Under the pieces are notes generated by a model. That model did not search any database. It was not told the origin of the DNA and worked only from the letters and a program-made list of their open reading frames with translations. DNA of 38,609 nucleotides from Isotricha intestinalis (taxonomy: Eukaryota > Ciliophora > Litostomatea > Vestibuliferida > Isotrichidae): assembly GCA_023807065.1 (NCBI GenBank), contig JAJJLU010000475.1, forward strand, positions 1 through 38,609. The letters are read 5' to 3'. This document shows, in pieces, positions 19,669-30,018 of the stretch; the stretch's first letter is position 1; every line of letters starts with the position of its first letter. Both the position numbers and the translations under genes were made by a program.

Positions 19669-20934
19669 TTAAATTTTAGAAGGAAGATAATCATAATCGT
19701 CTTCTAATTCATAGGCTCTTTTTTTTCTTGATTTCTTAATTAAAAAAATATATAGAAAATATCCAAGTACCATCACAACCACAGTCATAAAAATCAAAAA
19801 CACTATTTTTAATATCACATTACTTTTACTTAAATTTTCACCATAAAAACCAATAACTCTTTTTTCTTGATCAAAAACCATTTGATATTTCTTAAGAAAA
19901 ATTTCTCCTAAAATATAATCTTTTGAAAAGGAATGAAATAAAATTGCAAAATATAATTTATTATTTAAATTAATAAATAATTCTTTAGATGAAAATTGAA
20001 AAGTATAATTTAAAGTTTTATGTTCGAAATGAACATTAGGAAATTTAGATAAACTAATTGAATTATCACACATTATATATGTTAAACTCTCTTCTTTGGT
20101 TTGATTTTTAGTACATTTATTATCTTTATAATATTCATTAAAAAATAATTCATTGAAATTATCTAAAATTTTTGGAGGCATTCTAAAACCTTCAAAATTT
20201 AAATCAAAAATCCCAATTATTTCATTTGAAATAACTTTATCATTAAGCTTTAGTGAATCAAAAGGTGTCTTCCATAAAATTGATCTATCAGTTGTCTCAG
20301 CAGGAGTAGTTCTATAAGTATTATAATCATAATTGTTATTATATTCATTTGGTAAAGCACCAATTACTATTTCACCATTGTCATTATTTAAATAATTAAT
20401 TGAAAATGCTGATGAATTTATTTTTTTCTCATATTTTAATTCATTTAGTAAATTAAAATGCATATCTTGAGATTTATCAATTAATGTTAAACCTAAACAA
20501 GCATTTAAAGGTTTACTAGTTTTACTATTAAATTGAGTTGCTAAAATAAATGTCACATTTTTGATGAGATTATTATTCCCTTTTGTATCTTTAAAATTGA
20601 AATCTTCTGTTGATAAAATTGCATCAGTCAATAATGTTTGTCTTATACATTCAAATTCTTCAGATAAATTTTTAAAAGTTGATGATTTATCTTTATTATA
20701 TTTCCCTGATAATGAATGTGTTTTTAAGAAAAAAGGATGTTCTCTAAATAATATTGTTAAATCTATTTCTTGTTCTGGAGTTCCTACTTTTATTTTTGAA
20801 ACAATTGCTCTTGTTAAATATTTGTAATAATCATTTGGATCTGTAAATTTATAATCCTCCCTTTCTAAAGGAAATACTATTGTTGGAAGGGAAGATATTG
20901 TTTTAATTAAGAAAATTGAAATTAAGAAAAGCAT
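19669..20934 (-). CDS. Type I membrane aspartyl-protease homologue, predicted inactive (copy 2)
   Basis: 421 residues with the same plan as the gene at 15741-17003. Signal peptide MLFLISIFLIKTISSL, pepsin-like ectodomain, transmembrane helix ~373-396 (ILKIVFLIFMTVVVMVLGYF), basic tail. A1 landmarks are IKVGTPEQEIDL, SAFSINYLNNDNGEIVIGAL, YILGEIFLKKYQMVFD and VIGFYGEN. The first DTG is absent: ILFREHPFFL occupies that position. In the second lobe the Asp seems kept, but the motif is FDLNFEGFRM rather than DTG[TS]. Catalysis is therefore not expected. The closing tail KKRAYELEDDYDYLPSK resembles that of copy 1. It may be a surface or endosomal binding protein. The short antisense frame at 20561-20827 is a shadow. 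Confidence 0.75.
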   Translation of the reverse strand: MLFLISIFLIKTISSLPTIVFPLEREDYKFTDPNDYYKYLTRAIVSKIKVGTPEQEIDLTILFREHPFFLKTHSLSGKYNKDKSSTFKNLSEEFECIRQTLLTDAILSTEDFNFKDTKGNNNLIKNVTFILATQFNSKTSKPLNACLGLTLIDKSQDMHFNLLNELKYEKKINSSAFSINYLNNDNGEIVIGALPNEYNNNYDYNTYRTTPAETTDRSILWKTPFDSLKLNDKVISNEIIGIFDLNFEGFRMPPKILDNFNELFFNEYYKDNKCTKNQTKEESLTYIMCDNSISLSKFPNVHFEHKTLNYTFQFSSKELFINLNNKLYFAILFHSFSKDYILGEIFLKKYQMVFDQEKRVIGFYGENLSKSNVILKIVFLIFMTVVVMVLGYFLYIFLIKKSRKKRAYELEDDYDYLPSKI

Positions 20935-21517
20935 TTTTGTTTAATAAAATATTATAAATAATTACTTTAGTCCAATAATTTTTTAAATAAATATGATATT
21001 AATTATTAGTTATATTAATTCTGTATATAATCATTAATATCAAAAATATCATAAATTTTCTTTGTTTTGCAATATTTTAATATATTATAAGTAAGAAATA
21101 TATCAAAAATACTATTATCCAATTTATCAGTTTAATCTTTATTGATATTTTAGTGAATAACATATTATTTTACTTCCATTGCAAAATTTATTTATAGATT
21201 ATTATTATATAATCTTATTATAAGATTTTCTCATTGATGACATTATTTTAATTCCAAAGGATGTTCAATTATATTACTATTGATTTTAGAAAATATAAAT
21301 ATTAATTAAAATTTAATTTTGATTATTATTATTATTTTATTTATTTATTTTTAATTGGAAAAAGCTTTTTTATTAATTTTAAAATAGATAATTATTTTTT
21401 AAATTAAAATTTTATATTTAATTAAAAAACATGGGCATAAATTATCAAAAAGAGAAAAAAAATTAATCATAAAAAGATATGATTAAATTCTTTATTTCTA
21501 AAATTAATAGAAAAAAT
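20935..21517. other. Intergenic, nothing recognised
   Basis: About 580 AT-rich bases upstream of the copy-2 protease homologue (minus) and of the docking-domain fragment (plus). No supported coding sequence or structure. Confidence 0.35.
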
Positions 21518-21679
21518 ATGAAACCAAAAGCTTTAAACAAATTTACAATTCCTGAAGATTTAAATACAATAATTAAGGAATTATCAAAAGAAGTAAACAG
21601 AGAAAACACTCAAAATATAAAAGTTATAAATATAATGAGTTCTGTCACTTGTTCTTATTCATATTCAAATATCTTTTAA
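21518..21679 (+). pseudogene. RIIa/R2D2 docking-domain gene fragment
   Basis: From the internal ATG at 21518 the frame reads MKPKALNKFTIPEDL, then NTIIKELSKEVNRENTQNI. This is the pattern of the first helix of RIIa-type dimerization/docking domains ([FY].IP..L..I[IL]..[FL]..EV.R..P.[DN]I) found in PKA RII and radial-spoke/ROPN1-like proteins. The expected second helix (around F...YF..L) is missing. The frame ends at a TAA after a Ser/Thr/Tyr-rich non-homologous tail. It may be a decayed gene, or a first exon followed by an intron; a GT at about 21621 and an AG at about 21711 exist, but joining them gives an immediate stop. An in-frame upstream ATG at 21479 adds 13 residues. Confidence 0.35.
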
Positions 21680-22170
21680 TATCATATCTTCATAACTATC
21701 TGTTTTTTTTAGTAAAACTTCTAATTACTCAAATAAAAAAAGTAAATAATAAAATTATTGATAAATATGGGTATTCATTCACTTTAATTTTACTTTTATT
21801 TTGAGGAATTTATATTTAATAATTGTAAATTTTAATTCTACATTCAAAGAAAAAATAAAATATGAATATAATAAAAGTATTTATTTGATTAATAATAAAA
21901 GAGTCAAAAGAAGATTTCATTTGACATTATTATTATTTATATATATAAATAATATAATAAAATATAATATAATAATTACTTTTTCGATTGTTTATTTGAA
22001 TTTTTAATTGTGATCATTTAATAAACAATAAAAGGGATATACTTATATTTTCATTTGTATATTAATATTCATTGTTATATATAATTATAATTAATAAATA
22101 ATATAATTATTATAATTACTTCAACAATTATGATATATATAAAAAATTAAAAAATAAAATAATACAGAAA
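21680..22170. other. Intergenic, upstream of eIF4E gene
   Basis: About 490 AT-rich bases; the short plus-strand frame at 21801-22007 is low-complexity Ile/Asn/Lys and is not considered real. It should hold the promoter of the eIF4E gene; no element can be named. Confidence 0.35.
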
Positions 22171-22755
22171 ATGCAAAGCAATCAACCCCCAAAATTAAAC
22201 AGTGAATGGACATTTTGGTATGCATCAAGAAAAGAAAAAGATCATCATATTCCATATGAAAATCGTTTAACAGAAATATCCACATTTTCAGATTTACGCT
22301 CATTTCTTCAAACTTATATATACTTAAAAAATGTTAAAGACATTCCAAGAAATGCAGATATATCCCTTTTTAAAAAAGGATATTTACCTTTATGGGAAAA
22401 TTGTCCTGATTCTGGTTATTGGTTTCATAGATTTAATGAAGAAGAAGAAAAAGATGTAAATTATCAATGGGAAAAAATAGTATTTGCTTTAATTGGAGAA
22501 CAATTTAATGAAGCAAATATTTTAGGAGCTGTATTATCCATCAGAGGAAGAGAAACTATAATTCAATTATGGTTTAATTATTTTAGTTATGATCAAATTA
22601 AGGATGGTTTGTCTGAAAAATTTAAAAAAATTTTAGGTATTGAAAAACCTATGATTTTCTTTAAAGATAATAAACAAAGTATGCAAGATAAAAGTTCTTT
22701 AAGAAATGCTGAAAGATATAATTATAAAAGAGGTAGAAAATATACATATAATTAA
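22171..22755 (+). CDS. eIF4E cap-binding protein, class II/4EHP-like
   Basis: 194 residues, complete and intronless. eIF4E fold from residue ~10: the NSEWTFWYASRKEKD opening resembles class II (4EHP/eIF4E2) members, which carry YTFWYSRR there. At the first cap-stacking position a Tyr (Y29, in HIPYENRL) replaces Trp, again as in class II. The second stacker and cap-guanine contact are intact in LPLWENCPDSGYW (W75, E76). Phosphate contacts are plausible in LSIRGRETI (R125, R127). The dorsal-surface Trp that binds eIF4G/4E-BP (in VEDFW-type motifs) is Leu here (L46, in LRSFLQTY), so partner binding may differ. It probably binds mRNA 5' caps, perhaps as a specialised or repressive isoform. The gene is flanked by spacers with coding remnants. 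Confidence 0.9.
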   Translation: MQSNQPPKLNSEWTFWYASRKEKDHHIPYENRLTEISTFSDLRSFLQTYIYLKNVKDIPRNADISLFKKGYLPLWENCPDSGYWFHRFNEEEEKDVNYQWEKIVFALIGEQFNEANILGAVLSIRGRETIIQLWFNYFSYDQIKDGLSEKFKKILGIEKPMIFFKDNKQSMQDKSSLRNAERYNYKRGRKYTYN

Positions 22756-24252
22756 ACTTATGACAATGATAAAAATATGGCTATATATAAAATTTTATAT
22801 TTTTTGGTATGATAAATTATATATGTTTTTTATTGAATTTAAATTAAAAATATTCTTTGTTATATCTTTTTAATGAAATAATATATATATCAATTTTAGA
22901 ATTATAAAAAAGCTGATGTTGTTTATGGTTTTAGATATAATCAAGAAATTAATGTTGTTGAATGTCAAAAAGTATAAATGGAATAATTTAAATAAATATA
23001 AAAGGAATATCATTTTTCAAATCTCCAAAATAATAAAAGAAAATATGGTACAAATTAGAGAAAAATAAAAATAATTGAAGTAAATTATCTATTGTTAATG
23101 ACAAAGATTTGATTGAATTTTTTAATAAAGAATTGGAATTCAATAAATTAAATATAATTATAAATCAAATTTTACTCTAATTTTAATGCTGGTGCAAATT
23201 AAAAAATTATAATAAATATTAAAATTTGAATTTAAAATATTATAATGTTTTTCAAATAAAAAAATAAATTCAAATGAAATAAATATTAAAATTAATGGGA
23301 GAAGATATATATGCCTAATTCATTAAATCAAATGTTTTAATTGATAAACCAACAATATAAATGGAATTCATAAATTAATTGCTATTTTTATAAACCAAAA
23401 GAAAAAAACTAATAGAAATAATATAAATAATATTTGGAAAAGATTAGATTAAGTTGTGGAAGATTAGATTTTATATTATTAAAATTTATTATTAAAATAA
23501 ATATCATTTTATATATATTCATCGGAAAATTTATAAAAAAATGATATTCAAATGATGAATATAATATAAAATCATTCAAAAAGAAAAAAATTGATGATTT
23601 ATTTTCATAAAAAGAAAAAGAAAACAAAGAATGGTTTTTTTTATAATTGTTTTAAAAATGAATAACAATAATTATTATTTTTTTATTTTAAATAATTTAT
23701 TCAATCAAAACAATTAAACTCTATATTCAACATTAAAAATCACAAATTCCCAAACAATATACAAAATTTAAAAAAAAATATTCATCAAAAAATAAAATAC
23801 ATGATTTTAATATAAAAATAAGTTATTTTTTATTCTTTTATTTTATTTTCCCTAAAAGTTATTTAGACTTTGGGCATTCTCTATTTGAATTTATATTTCA
23901 GTTTTTTAAAATTTGGCATTGTTCGAGAGTTTTTTATTTTTTAATATTTTATAAGTAAAAGTAAGAAATTGACTTAATCTAGTAAAGGAATTCCTGATGA
24001 TGTTTGTTTATTTTAATTATTTTTTTCATGTAATTAATTTTGATTAGATATTATATATTAAGATAAGAAATCAATTTTTTCTGAATATAGCATTATCAAT
24101 TATAAGAATGATTATTAAATCTAAGTTTTTTTAAAAAATAAATTTTGTTAATTAATATTAAGAAATAATTTAGACAATTTTTTTGATTTTTTTATACAAA
24201 TATTAAATAAATAATTGAAGTAATACTAATAAATATATTATTAATTTTATTA
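22756..24252. other. Long spacer with decayed coding remnants
   Basis: About 1.5 kb. On the plus strand, 22902-22977 reads as ADVVYGFRYNQEINVVECQK and then stops. Near 23095-23180 a frame contains NDKDLIEFFNKELEFNKLN. Both look like former coding sequence, broken by many stops and shifts, but no family can be named. The region from about 23640 to 24252 is low-complexity AT with no remnant seen. Confidence 0.3.
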
Positions 24253-27200
24253 TTACAAAATAAAAAAAGCACTAAAATTATAAGCACATTCACTATTATG
24301 TTTAATAGCAAATATTCTCAAAAAACATATAAAAATTGTAAATAAAATTTGAAATATTTCTCCAAATAAAAAAGTCAAAATGCTTCCAAAAAATAAATCA
24401 ATTTGACTAAATTTATAAACAAAACAAAAACAAATTGTATGGAAACATGTATATCCAGTAATTATAATTATAATAATTGATAATAATATGTTTTGAAATT
24501 TAATATTTTCATATTCTTGAAGAATCAATTGTTTCTTGTTTATCATTGAATGATATAAATAAATAATTTTATTACTTGAATTTCTTGTTAAATGAAGTAA
24601 AAAATCAATTATTATAAAAAGAAGCAAACAAACAATTATTTTTATCCAAGCATAACGGAAATAAAATTTAATAGTATTTTTTTCTCTTAGATTATATTTA
24701 TCAGAAAAATAATTTTTTGGAAAAAATATTGTATTTATTAAAAAACAGAAAGTGATTTTAAATAATAATATAATTACTCTTATTAACTTTGGTTGTAAAG
24801 GATTATAATAACAAAAAGTATAATAAAAATTTTCTCTAAGCATTATTTGATTATTGAATAAATCACAAAAAGTTCTTTTATCTAATCTACTTCCTGCAGA
24901 ATATTTAAAATCATTTAATCTTCTGTTATTATCAAATAAAATATTTTTTGATATTTTAATCGCATATGTTCTTTTTTCTTCTTTTTTTTCATCTATAATT
25001 TTAGAAAAGTATTTTTGTCCATCTACTCTTATTACACTAAAAGCTTGTTGTTTACTTTGAACTTTTAATTCATTAATTTTATTTTTTTCAAGAGTATCAT
25101 TTATTTCTAAATCTTTTAATGAGTAAAATAAATTTGAATCCATATCATCATTATTTATTTTTTGTTTAACTTCTTCATTAATTATAGGTAATTTTTGATT
25201 ATTATTTACAATTGCAGTTTTTTCCTCTATAATAGAGATTGGTTCATTATTAATTTTCATATTTTCATTGTTTTTAATAACAATAACTTTTTCAGAAACT
25301 GGTGTTTTTTTTTCTGGAACATTATTTTTTTTTTTGTTGAAATTTTGAATTCCATCATTTTCAAATAAAAACATATAATCATCACCATCTTTTAATTGAA
25401 TAATATTTCCTAATTTTAAATCATTTGTATTATTATCTTTTAAATTGTTTATATCTTCATATTTAAATAAATTATTTTTGGAAGGAATCTTTTGAGTATG
25501 AATATTTTTTAGAAATTTATTTATTTTTTTGAATTGAATTTCACTTGTAACTTTTGAATTATTATTTTTGGTTTTTTTAGGAGGATTTCCGATTATTCCA
25601 CCAAGAAATTCTTTTAAAGATTTTATTCCCCAATATAAATATATAAAAAAGCATAAAATTTCAATCAATAATATAACAAATATAATTATACTAATTTTGA
25701 AAGAAAAAATTTTATTTTTTATATGATTTGTACATTTTAGGACATCAAAAGTTAATATATTTAAATTATTTAAAACATTTTTTTCTCTTTTCACATTAAA
25801 ATATATTTCTGTTAATAAAGAAGGTTGAAAAAAACAAGTACAATTTACTTCAAAAGTGTCATAGTTTATCCCTATTACTGTACATGAGTCATTAGAAAAT
25901 AATATATTTTGATAATAATCTTTTATTCTATCTTTTAAAATTACATCATAATCTACAAGTTCAGAAATATTTTGACACATATTTGTAAATATTATCTCTG
26001 ATTCATTAAAAACATTAAAATTAAATTTTTGAAATTTAATTGCATTTTCATAATCCACATTTTTCATAATTTCCATTGGAAGTATCATAGTTACATTATA
26101 ATATAATTCTTTTTTATCAATATTTGATATAGGATCACCAGTAAATGGATGATAAATATAATATTGAACTAAATGAGGTTGATAATCTCCTCTATCAATA
26201 TCTATTAATAATGTAATAACATCTATATTATTTGATATATTTACTTTTTTTTGAAGATTATCATAATTCTCACCAAAATATACTTTTGTCACAGAATAAT
26301 TACGAAAATACTTTAAACATTCAAAATTTTTATATATTAAAATTTTGTATGTTTTATCTTCTGATATAATATATTTTGTATGAATATTACTATTTAAAAA
26401 TTGATTTATATATGCTAATACCATTCTTTGAAATATTTTGTCGTTTAAATCTTCAAATTTTAATATTGTATGATCTGTATGTATTACACATTTATCTCCA
26501 TCAAAACATTCATTATTAGAATTTGGATATGTTCCATTTGGGCATTCATCAAAACATTGATAATTATATATATATTTATATTTTGATCTAAAACAATCTT
26601 CAATGCATTCAATTTGATTATATAAATTAATCTTTTTATATTGAAAATCACATTGAGTTACACATTTATATTGGTTAGTAGTTGTATTATTTATATAATA
26701 ATAACAAAAACAATTTGATGGCTCTTCAATATCTTCTATAAAATCATAAGCACAAGTTAAACAATTTTGTTTTATTTGATTTCCTCTTGAAGAACATGTT
26801 TGACAGGTATAAAAACATTTCTCAAGATATGCATCTTTACTATATCTTTCACCGATTAAATAATAAGGTTCAACACTTAATTTTTCATAAGAAATGCAAT
26901 TAGCTTTATCCCTTTTAGAATCCAAATATAATGGATAATAATCCTTTTTATAATTACAAACTTCACATCCAAAAGGTGAATCATTATTATATTCACTCAT
27001 TGATTCTAATGAACATTGAATACAATTACTTTGGCAAGAATAAAATTTATTTTCTCTAAAATAATATCCAGGAATATTATCTGTTGATAAATAGCAATGT
27101 CTAGCTTGAAATGAATCTTCTGAAGAAATAGGATAATATCCTAAATCTGTTGCACATTCAAAACAATTTGGAAAAGTATAATTTCCTTCTATTAAACAAG

Positions 27201-28800
27201 TTTTACATCTAGGATGGCATAATCTATAAACTTCATGTTTTTCTTCATTTCCTTCTTTATCTTTAATTGTAATATAATCATGATAATAACCTTCTGTTTC
27301 ATTCATACAATTTGTTAAATAAGTTTGATTCCATCCAAAATTTCGGAATTCTACTGAAGATCTACATACAGTACAATTATTATTTATTTCATTACCTATA
27401 CCTTTGCAACTTAAACATGTTTTATAACAATTAATTATATTAATAGTACATTTTTTAGAAGAATCTTCCAATTCTTCTTGAAGTAAAATATATTCAATTG
27501 TGAAATTTAATGAATCTAAATAATAATCTGAACCATATAAATATAAAGGATTTTCATTGGTTATTCTACATCCTTTTGTTCTGCATTCAGGATGAACTGT
27601 TTTCATATAATTTGGATAACTATAAAATTTAATAAATGGACCTTTTAGAGAAGTGAAATCATATGTAGTATTTTGGGCTAAATATATTTCAGTGGATTCA
27701 CATTTTGGAATATAATAAGATTGATAATATGTTTCATATTGTATTACACCTAAATAAATTTTTTGGGTTAGGTAAATAAAATATAAATAATCCGATTTAA
27801 GTAAAAAATCAAAACTTTTAAATTTTGTTCCTCCTGAAGGTACTTCAAAAATTATTGTACTACCAATTTGATTAAGGTTTTTATCAATTTTTACTATTTC
27901 TGCTTTTGTTTCTGTTCCACAACCTATCATACCAAATGATTCATATGATAATAATATTATATTTTTAGGTTCAGATTCTTGATAAGTATTACATATACCA
28001 ATTACCCTTTCTTGATTCAAAACAATAATTTTTTCTTGAATTAAATGTGAAACACATGTTATTCCATAATTAATTTCATAAAGACATGATATTATATAAT
28101 TTTCATTATCTTCGATTATTTCAATTGTTTGACAATTATTACAACTATATTTTCTTTCCTCAAATAAAATATGAGAATAAAATAATGGTGATTCATAATC
28201 TTTGAATAAATAATAAGTGATATTTGTATTGATATTATTTTTACATAAAGTCATAATCACTTTTTTATCTTTTGTTACTGCTAAATGAAATTTATCATCA
28301 TCTGTGACATCATTATCTTTGTATGTAAGATCCGAGTTAATATCCCAATTAAATAATCCAGCTGAAAATGTTTTTAAATCTGTTTGTTTTTTAACCATAA
28401 ACAATGAATCATTTATTTTTATCATTGCTTTTATATCACTCTTACCAATCCAAAAACAATTATTACAATTTGAATCAAAAAAAGAATATTTATGAAAAGA
28501 TATATAATATATATTTTCTCCAGTTGAAAAGGATATCAATGGAAAAATTGGAGTTTCATTTAAAATTTCTGTTACAGATGTTATTGGAATACTTTCATAA
28601 CCTTCATTAAAAAAATCATTACCATTTTTTTTTTTCAGTAAAACAGTACTTTCTATTCCATGATAATTATTTGAATATATATTATTTAATCTTATAATAT
28701 CTAATTCATTATAATTTAAAATATGTGATTCTATTTTGAGAAAACAAGAAGAAAATATAAAAACATAAAATGCAAACACTACAAATTTTATTATTTTCAT
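24253..28800 (-). CDS. Giant Cys-rich multi-pass surface protein (paralogue A)
   Basis: 1515 residues, the largest gene here. Signal peptide or first hydrophobic helix ~5-20 (IIKFVVFAFYVFIFSSCFL). Residues ~25-400 form a beta-rich ectodomain absent from paralogue B. Residues ~460-760 hold furin-like/GFR-type Cys repeats with CxxC spacing (CYKTCLSCKGIG, CHPRCKTC, CQSNCIQC, CFYTCQTC). A further lumenal domain follows to ~1025. Helix ~1028-1050 leads into a ~290-residue cytosolic Asn/Lys-rich loop. The C-terminus (~1335-1515) has about four hydrophobic helices ending abruptly in HNSECAYNF. This Cys-rich plus C-terminal membrane bundle plan is common among large ciliate surface proteins. Sensory or receptor function is plausible but unproven. 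It starts 66 bp from the divergent RSPH14-like gene, implying a shared promoter. Confidence 0.8.
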   Translation of the reverse strand: MKIIKFVVFAFYVFIFSSCFLKIESHILNYNELDIIRLNNIYSNNYHGIESTVLLKKKNGNDFFNEGYESIPITSVTEILNETPIFPLISFSTGENIYYISFHKYSFFDSNCNNCFWIGKSDIKAMIKINDSLFMVKKQTDLKTFSAGLFNWDINSDLTYKDNDVTDDDKFHLAVTKDKKVIMTLCKNNINTNITYYLFKDYESPLFYSHILFEERKYSCNNCQTIEIIEDNENYIISCLYEINYGITCVSHLIQEKIIVLNQERVIGICNTYQESEPKNIILLSYESFGMIGCGTETKAEIVKIDKNLNQIGSTIIFEVPSGGTKFKSFDFLLKSDYLYFIYLTQKIYLGVIQYETYYQSYYIPKCESTEIYLAQNTTYDFTSLKGPFIKFYSYPNYMKTVHPECRTKGCRITNENPLYLYGSDYYLDSLNFTIEYILLQEELEDSSKKCTINIINCYKTCLSCKGIGNEINNNCTVCRSSVEFRNFGWNQTYLTNCMNETEGYYHDYITIKDKEGNEEKHEVYRLCHPRCKTCLIEGNYTFPNCFECATDLGYYPISSEDSFQARHCYLSTDNIPGYYFRENKFYSCQSNCIQCSLESMSEYNNDSPFGCEVCNYKKDYYPLYLDSKRDKANCISYEKLSVEPYYLIGERYSKDAYLEKCFYTCQTCSSRGNQIKQNCLTCAYDFIEDIEEPSNCFCYYYINNTTTNQYKCVTQCDFQYKKINLYNQIECIEDCFRSKYKYIYNYQCFDECPNGTYPNSNNECFDGDKCVIHTDHTILKFEDLNDKIFQRMVLAYINQFLNSNIHTKYIISEDKTYKILIYKNFECLKYFRNYSVTKVYFGENYDNLQKKVNISNNIDVITLLIDIDRGDYQPHLVQYYIYHPFTGDPISNIDKKELYYNVTMILPMEIMKNVDYENAIKFQKFNFNVFNESEIIFTNMCQNISELVDYDVILKDRIKDYYQNILFSNDSCTVIGINYDTFEVNCTCFFQPSLLTEIYFNVKREKNVLNNLNILTFDVLKCTNHIKNKIFSFKISIIIFVILLIEILCFFIYLYWGIKSLKEFLGGIIGNPPKKTKNNNSKVTSEIQFKKINKFLKNIHTQKIPSKNNLFKYEDINNLKDNNTNDLKLGNIIQLKDGDDYMFLFENDGIQNFNKKKNNVPEKKTPVSEKVIVIKNNENMKINNEPISIIEEKTAIVNNNQKLPIINEEVKQKINNDDMDSNLFYSLKDLEINDTLEKNKINELKVQSKQQAFSVIRVDGQKYFSKIIDEKKEEKRTYAIKISKNILFDNNRRLNDFKYSAGSRLDKRTFCDLFNNQIMLRENFYYTFCYYNPLQPKLIRVIILLFKITFCFLINTIFFPKNYFSDKYNLREKNTIKFYFRYAWIKIIVCLLLFIIIDFLLHLTRNSSNKIIYLYHSMINKKQLILQEYENIKFQNILLSIIIIIITGYTCFHTICFCFVYKFSQIDLFFGSILTFLFGEIFQILFTIFICFLRIFAIKHNSECAYNFSAFFIL

Positions 28801-28866
28801 TAAATCTTTTAATAGGAGAAAAAAAAATTTTTAATTTGATAAAAAAAAAAAATTAATTAATAAAAT
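28801..28866. promoter_or_regulatory. Compact bidirectional promoter region
   Basis: Only 66 bases separate the ATG of the giant surface protein (minus) from the ATG of the RSPH14-like gene (plus), so both promoters and 5' UTRs must overlap here or extend into coding sequence. The sequence is poly-A/T rich with runs of A and no recognisable box. The assignment rests on geometry only. Confidence 0.45.
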
Positions 28867-30018
28867 ATGGAACGTTTCCTCAGTTACGATCGTTTAATAT
28901 CTTTTCACAGAAATAGATACGACATTCCAGATTTTCCAGAAGACAAATTAGGAATAGCTTACTTAGATGAAAAATACGAACAATTTTGGTTACATTTAGT
29001 AAAATTAAACTTAGATTTAAACATGGTTAAAAAAGTAATAAAAGAATGTTATAATCAACTGCAAAATGGAGAAGAAGTATATAAATTTGCCCTTCAAAAT
29101 TCTCCTTTATTTGATACAATATTTTATTATATGCAACATTTTAAAACAGAACCAGAAGATGAATTTAAACATTTTTATGATGAAACAAGAGTTTTAGCTT
29201 CAATGTGTTTTAAACAATTTTGCAGAGTTGGAGATGTAAAAGAAAAATTAAATGTATGTAAATATATTGAAGAAATTCATTTAAGCTTTGATGATGAAGT
29301 TGAAGATGTTAGAATTAATGTTTATTTAGGTTTGCTATATTTTTCTCAAAGTAGATTTGGAATTGATGCTTTAGTTGAAAATAAAGTCCTTGAACAAATT
29401 ATTAAAAAATTAACAGAGGAAAAATCAATGGTTGTTCTAAACTTAATTTTAATGTTAATTAATGAAATTTTGAATTCTCAAGATGCTCCTGTTATTTCTT
29501 TAAAAAATGAAATTTTGTTAAATTTAAAATTATATATTGATTGTAATGATTTAGATGTTTTAGAAAATACTATTCTAGTTTATGGTTCAATTTCTATTTG
29601 TGATGAGGGAAAAGATGCTTGTGTCAAAGAAGGAACTTTAATAAAAAATTTTTTGGAAAAATTAAAAAAATTTAGTGGTGATAATTCGATTGATAAAGAA
29701 AAAGCTTTGAAAATATTAATTGGATGCACTAGATTTTTAATGAATGTTTCTATATTAAAAAGAGGAAAAGTTGAAATTTTTGAAAATAATGGTATTGAAA
29801 TATTATTTAGTTTGTTAGAAGGAAAGTTTAAAGATGATGAACAATTAATTTTAAATATATTACAATGTATAACAAATACTGCAGAAGAGCCAAGAGCAAG
29901 AATTGCTTTAAGGGCAGATAAATATTTAGGTAAAATTAAAGAATATAATAGTCATGAAGATGAATTAATAAATGAACAAAGTAATATTTGTTCTGAAGTT
30001 ATAACTTGGGAGCCTTAA
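28867..30018 (+). CDS. ARM-repeat protein, RSPH14-like (radial spoke)
   Basis: 383 residues, all alpha-helical with armadillo-like repeats and no membrane segment. Features resembling RSPH14 (radial spoke head 14 homologue, ~350 residues) are an N-terminal segment with PEDKLGIAYLDEKYEQFW, where the family has an IAYG..ALPKL block, ARM helices such as ALKILIGCTRFLMNVSILKR and NNGIEILFSLLEG, and an ending CSEVITWEP, close to the family's V I.[FW].P terminus. The ITNTAEEPRARIAL segment matches the penultimate repeat (A..PEGR.AL). If correct, the product acts in ciliary radial spokes. A different ARM-repeat ciliary protein remains possible. It lies between the two inverted giant paralogues. Confidence 0.6.
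   Translation: MERFLSYDRLISFHRNRYDIPDFPEDKLGIAYLDEKYEQFWLHLVKLNLDLNMVKKVIKECYNQLQNGEEVYKFALQNSPLFDTIFYYMQHFKTEPEDEFKHFYDETRVLASMCFKQFCRVGDVKEKLNVCKYIEEIHLSFDDEVEDVRINVYLGLLYFSQSRFGIDALVENKVLEQIIKKLTEEKSMVVLNLILMLINEILNSQDAPVISLKNEILLNLKLYIDCNDLDVLENTILVYGSISICDEGKDACVKEGTLIKNFLEKLKKFSGDNSIDKEKALKILIGCTRFLMNVSILKRGKVEIFENNGIEILFSLLEGKFKDDEQLILNILQCITNTAEEPRARIALRADKYLGKIKEYNSHEDELINEQSNICSEVITWEP

Noticed and set aside
21801..22007. 68-codon plus-strand frame before the eIF4E gene
   Set aside because: Its translation is Ile/Asn/Lys/Tyr low complexity typical of AT-rich spacer, with no domain or conserved pattern.
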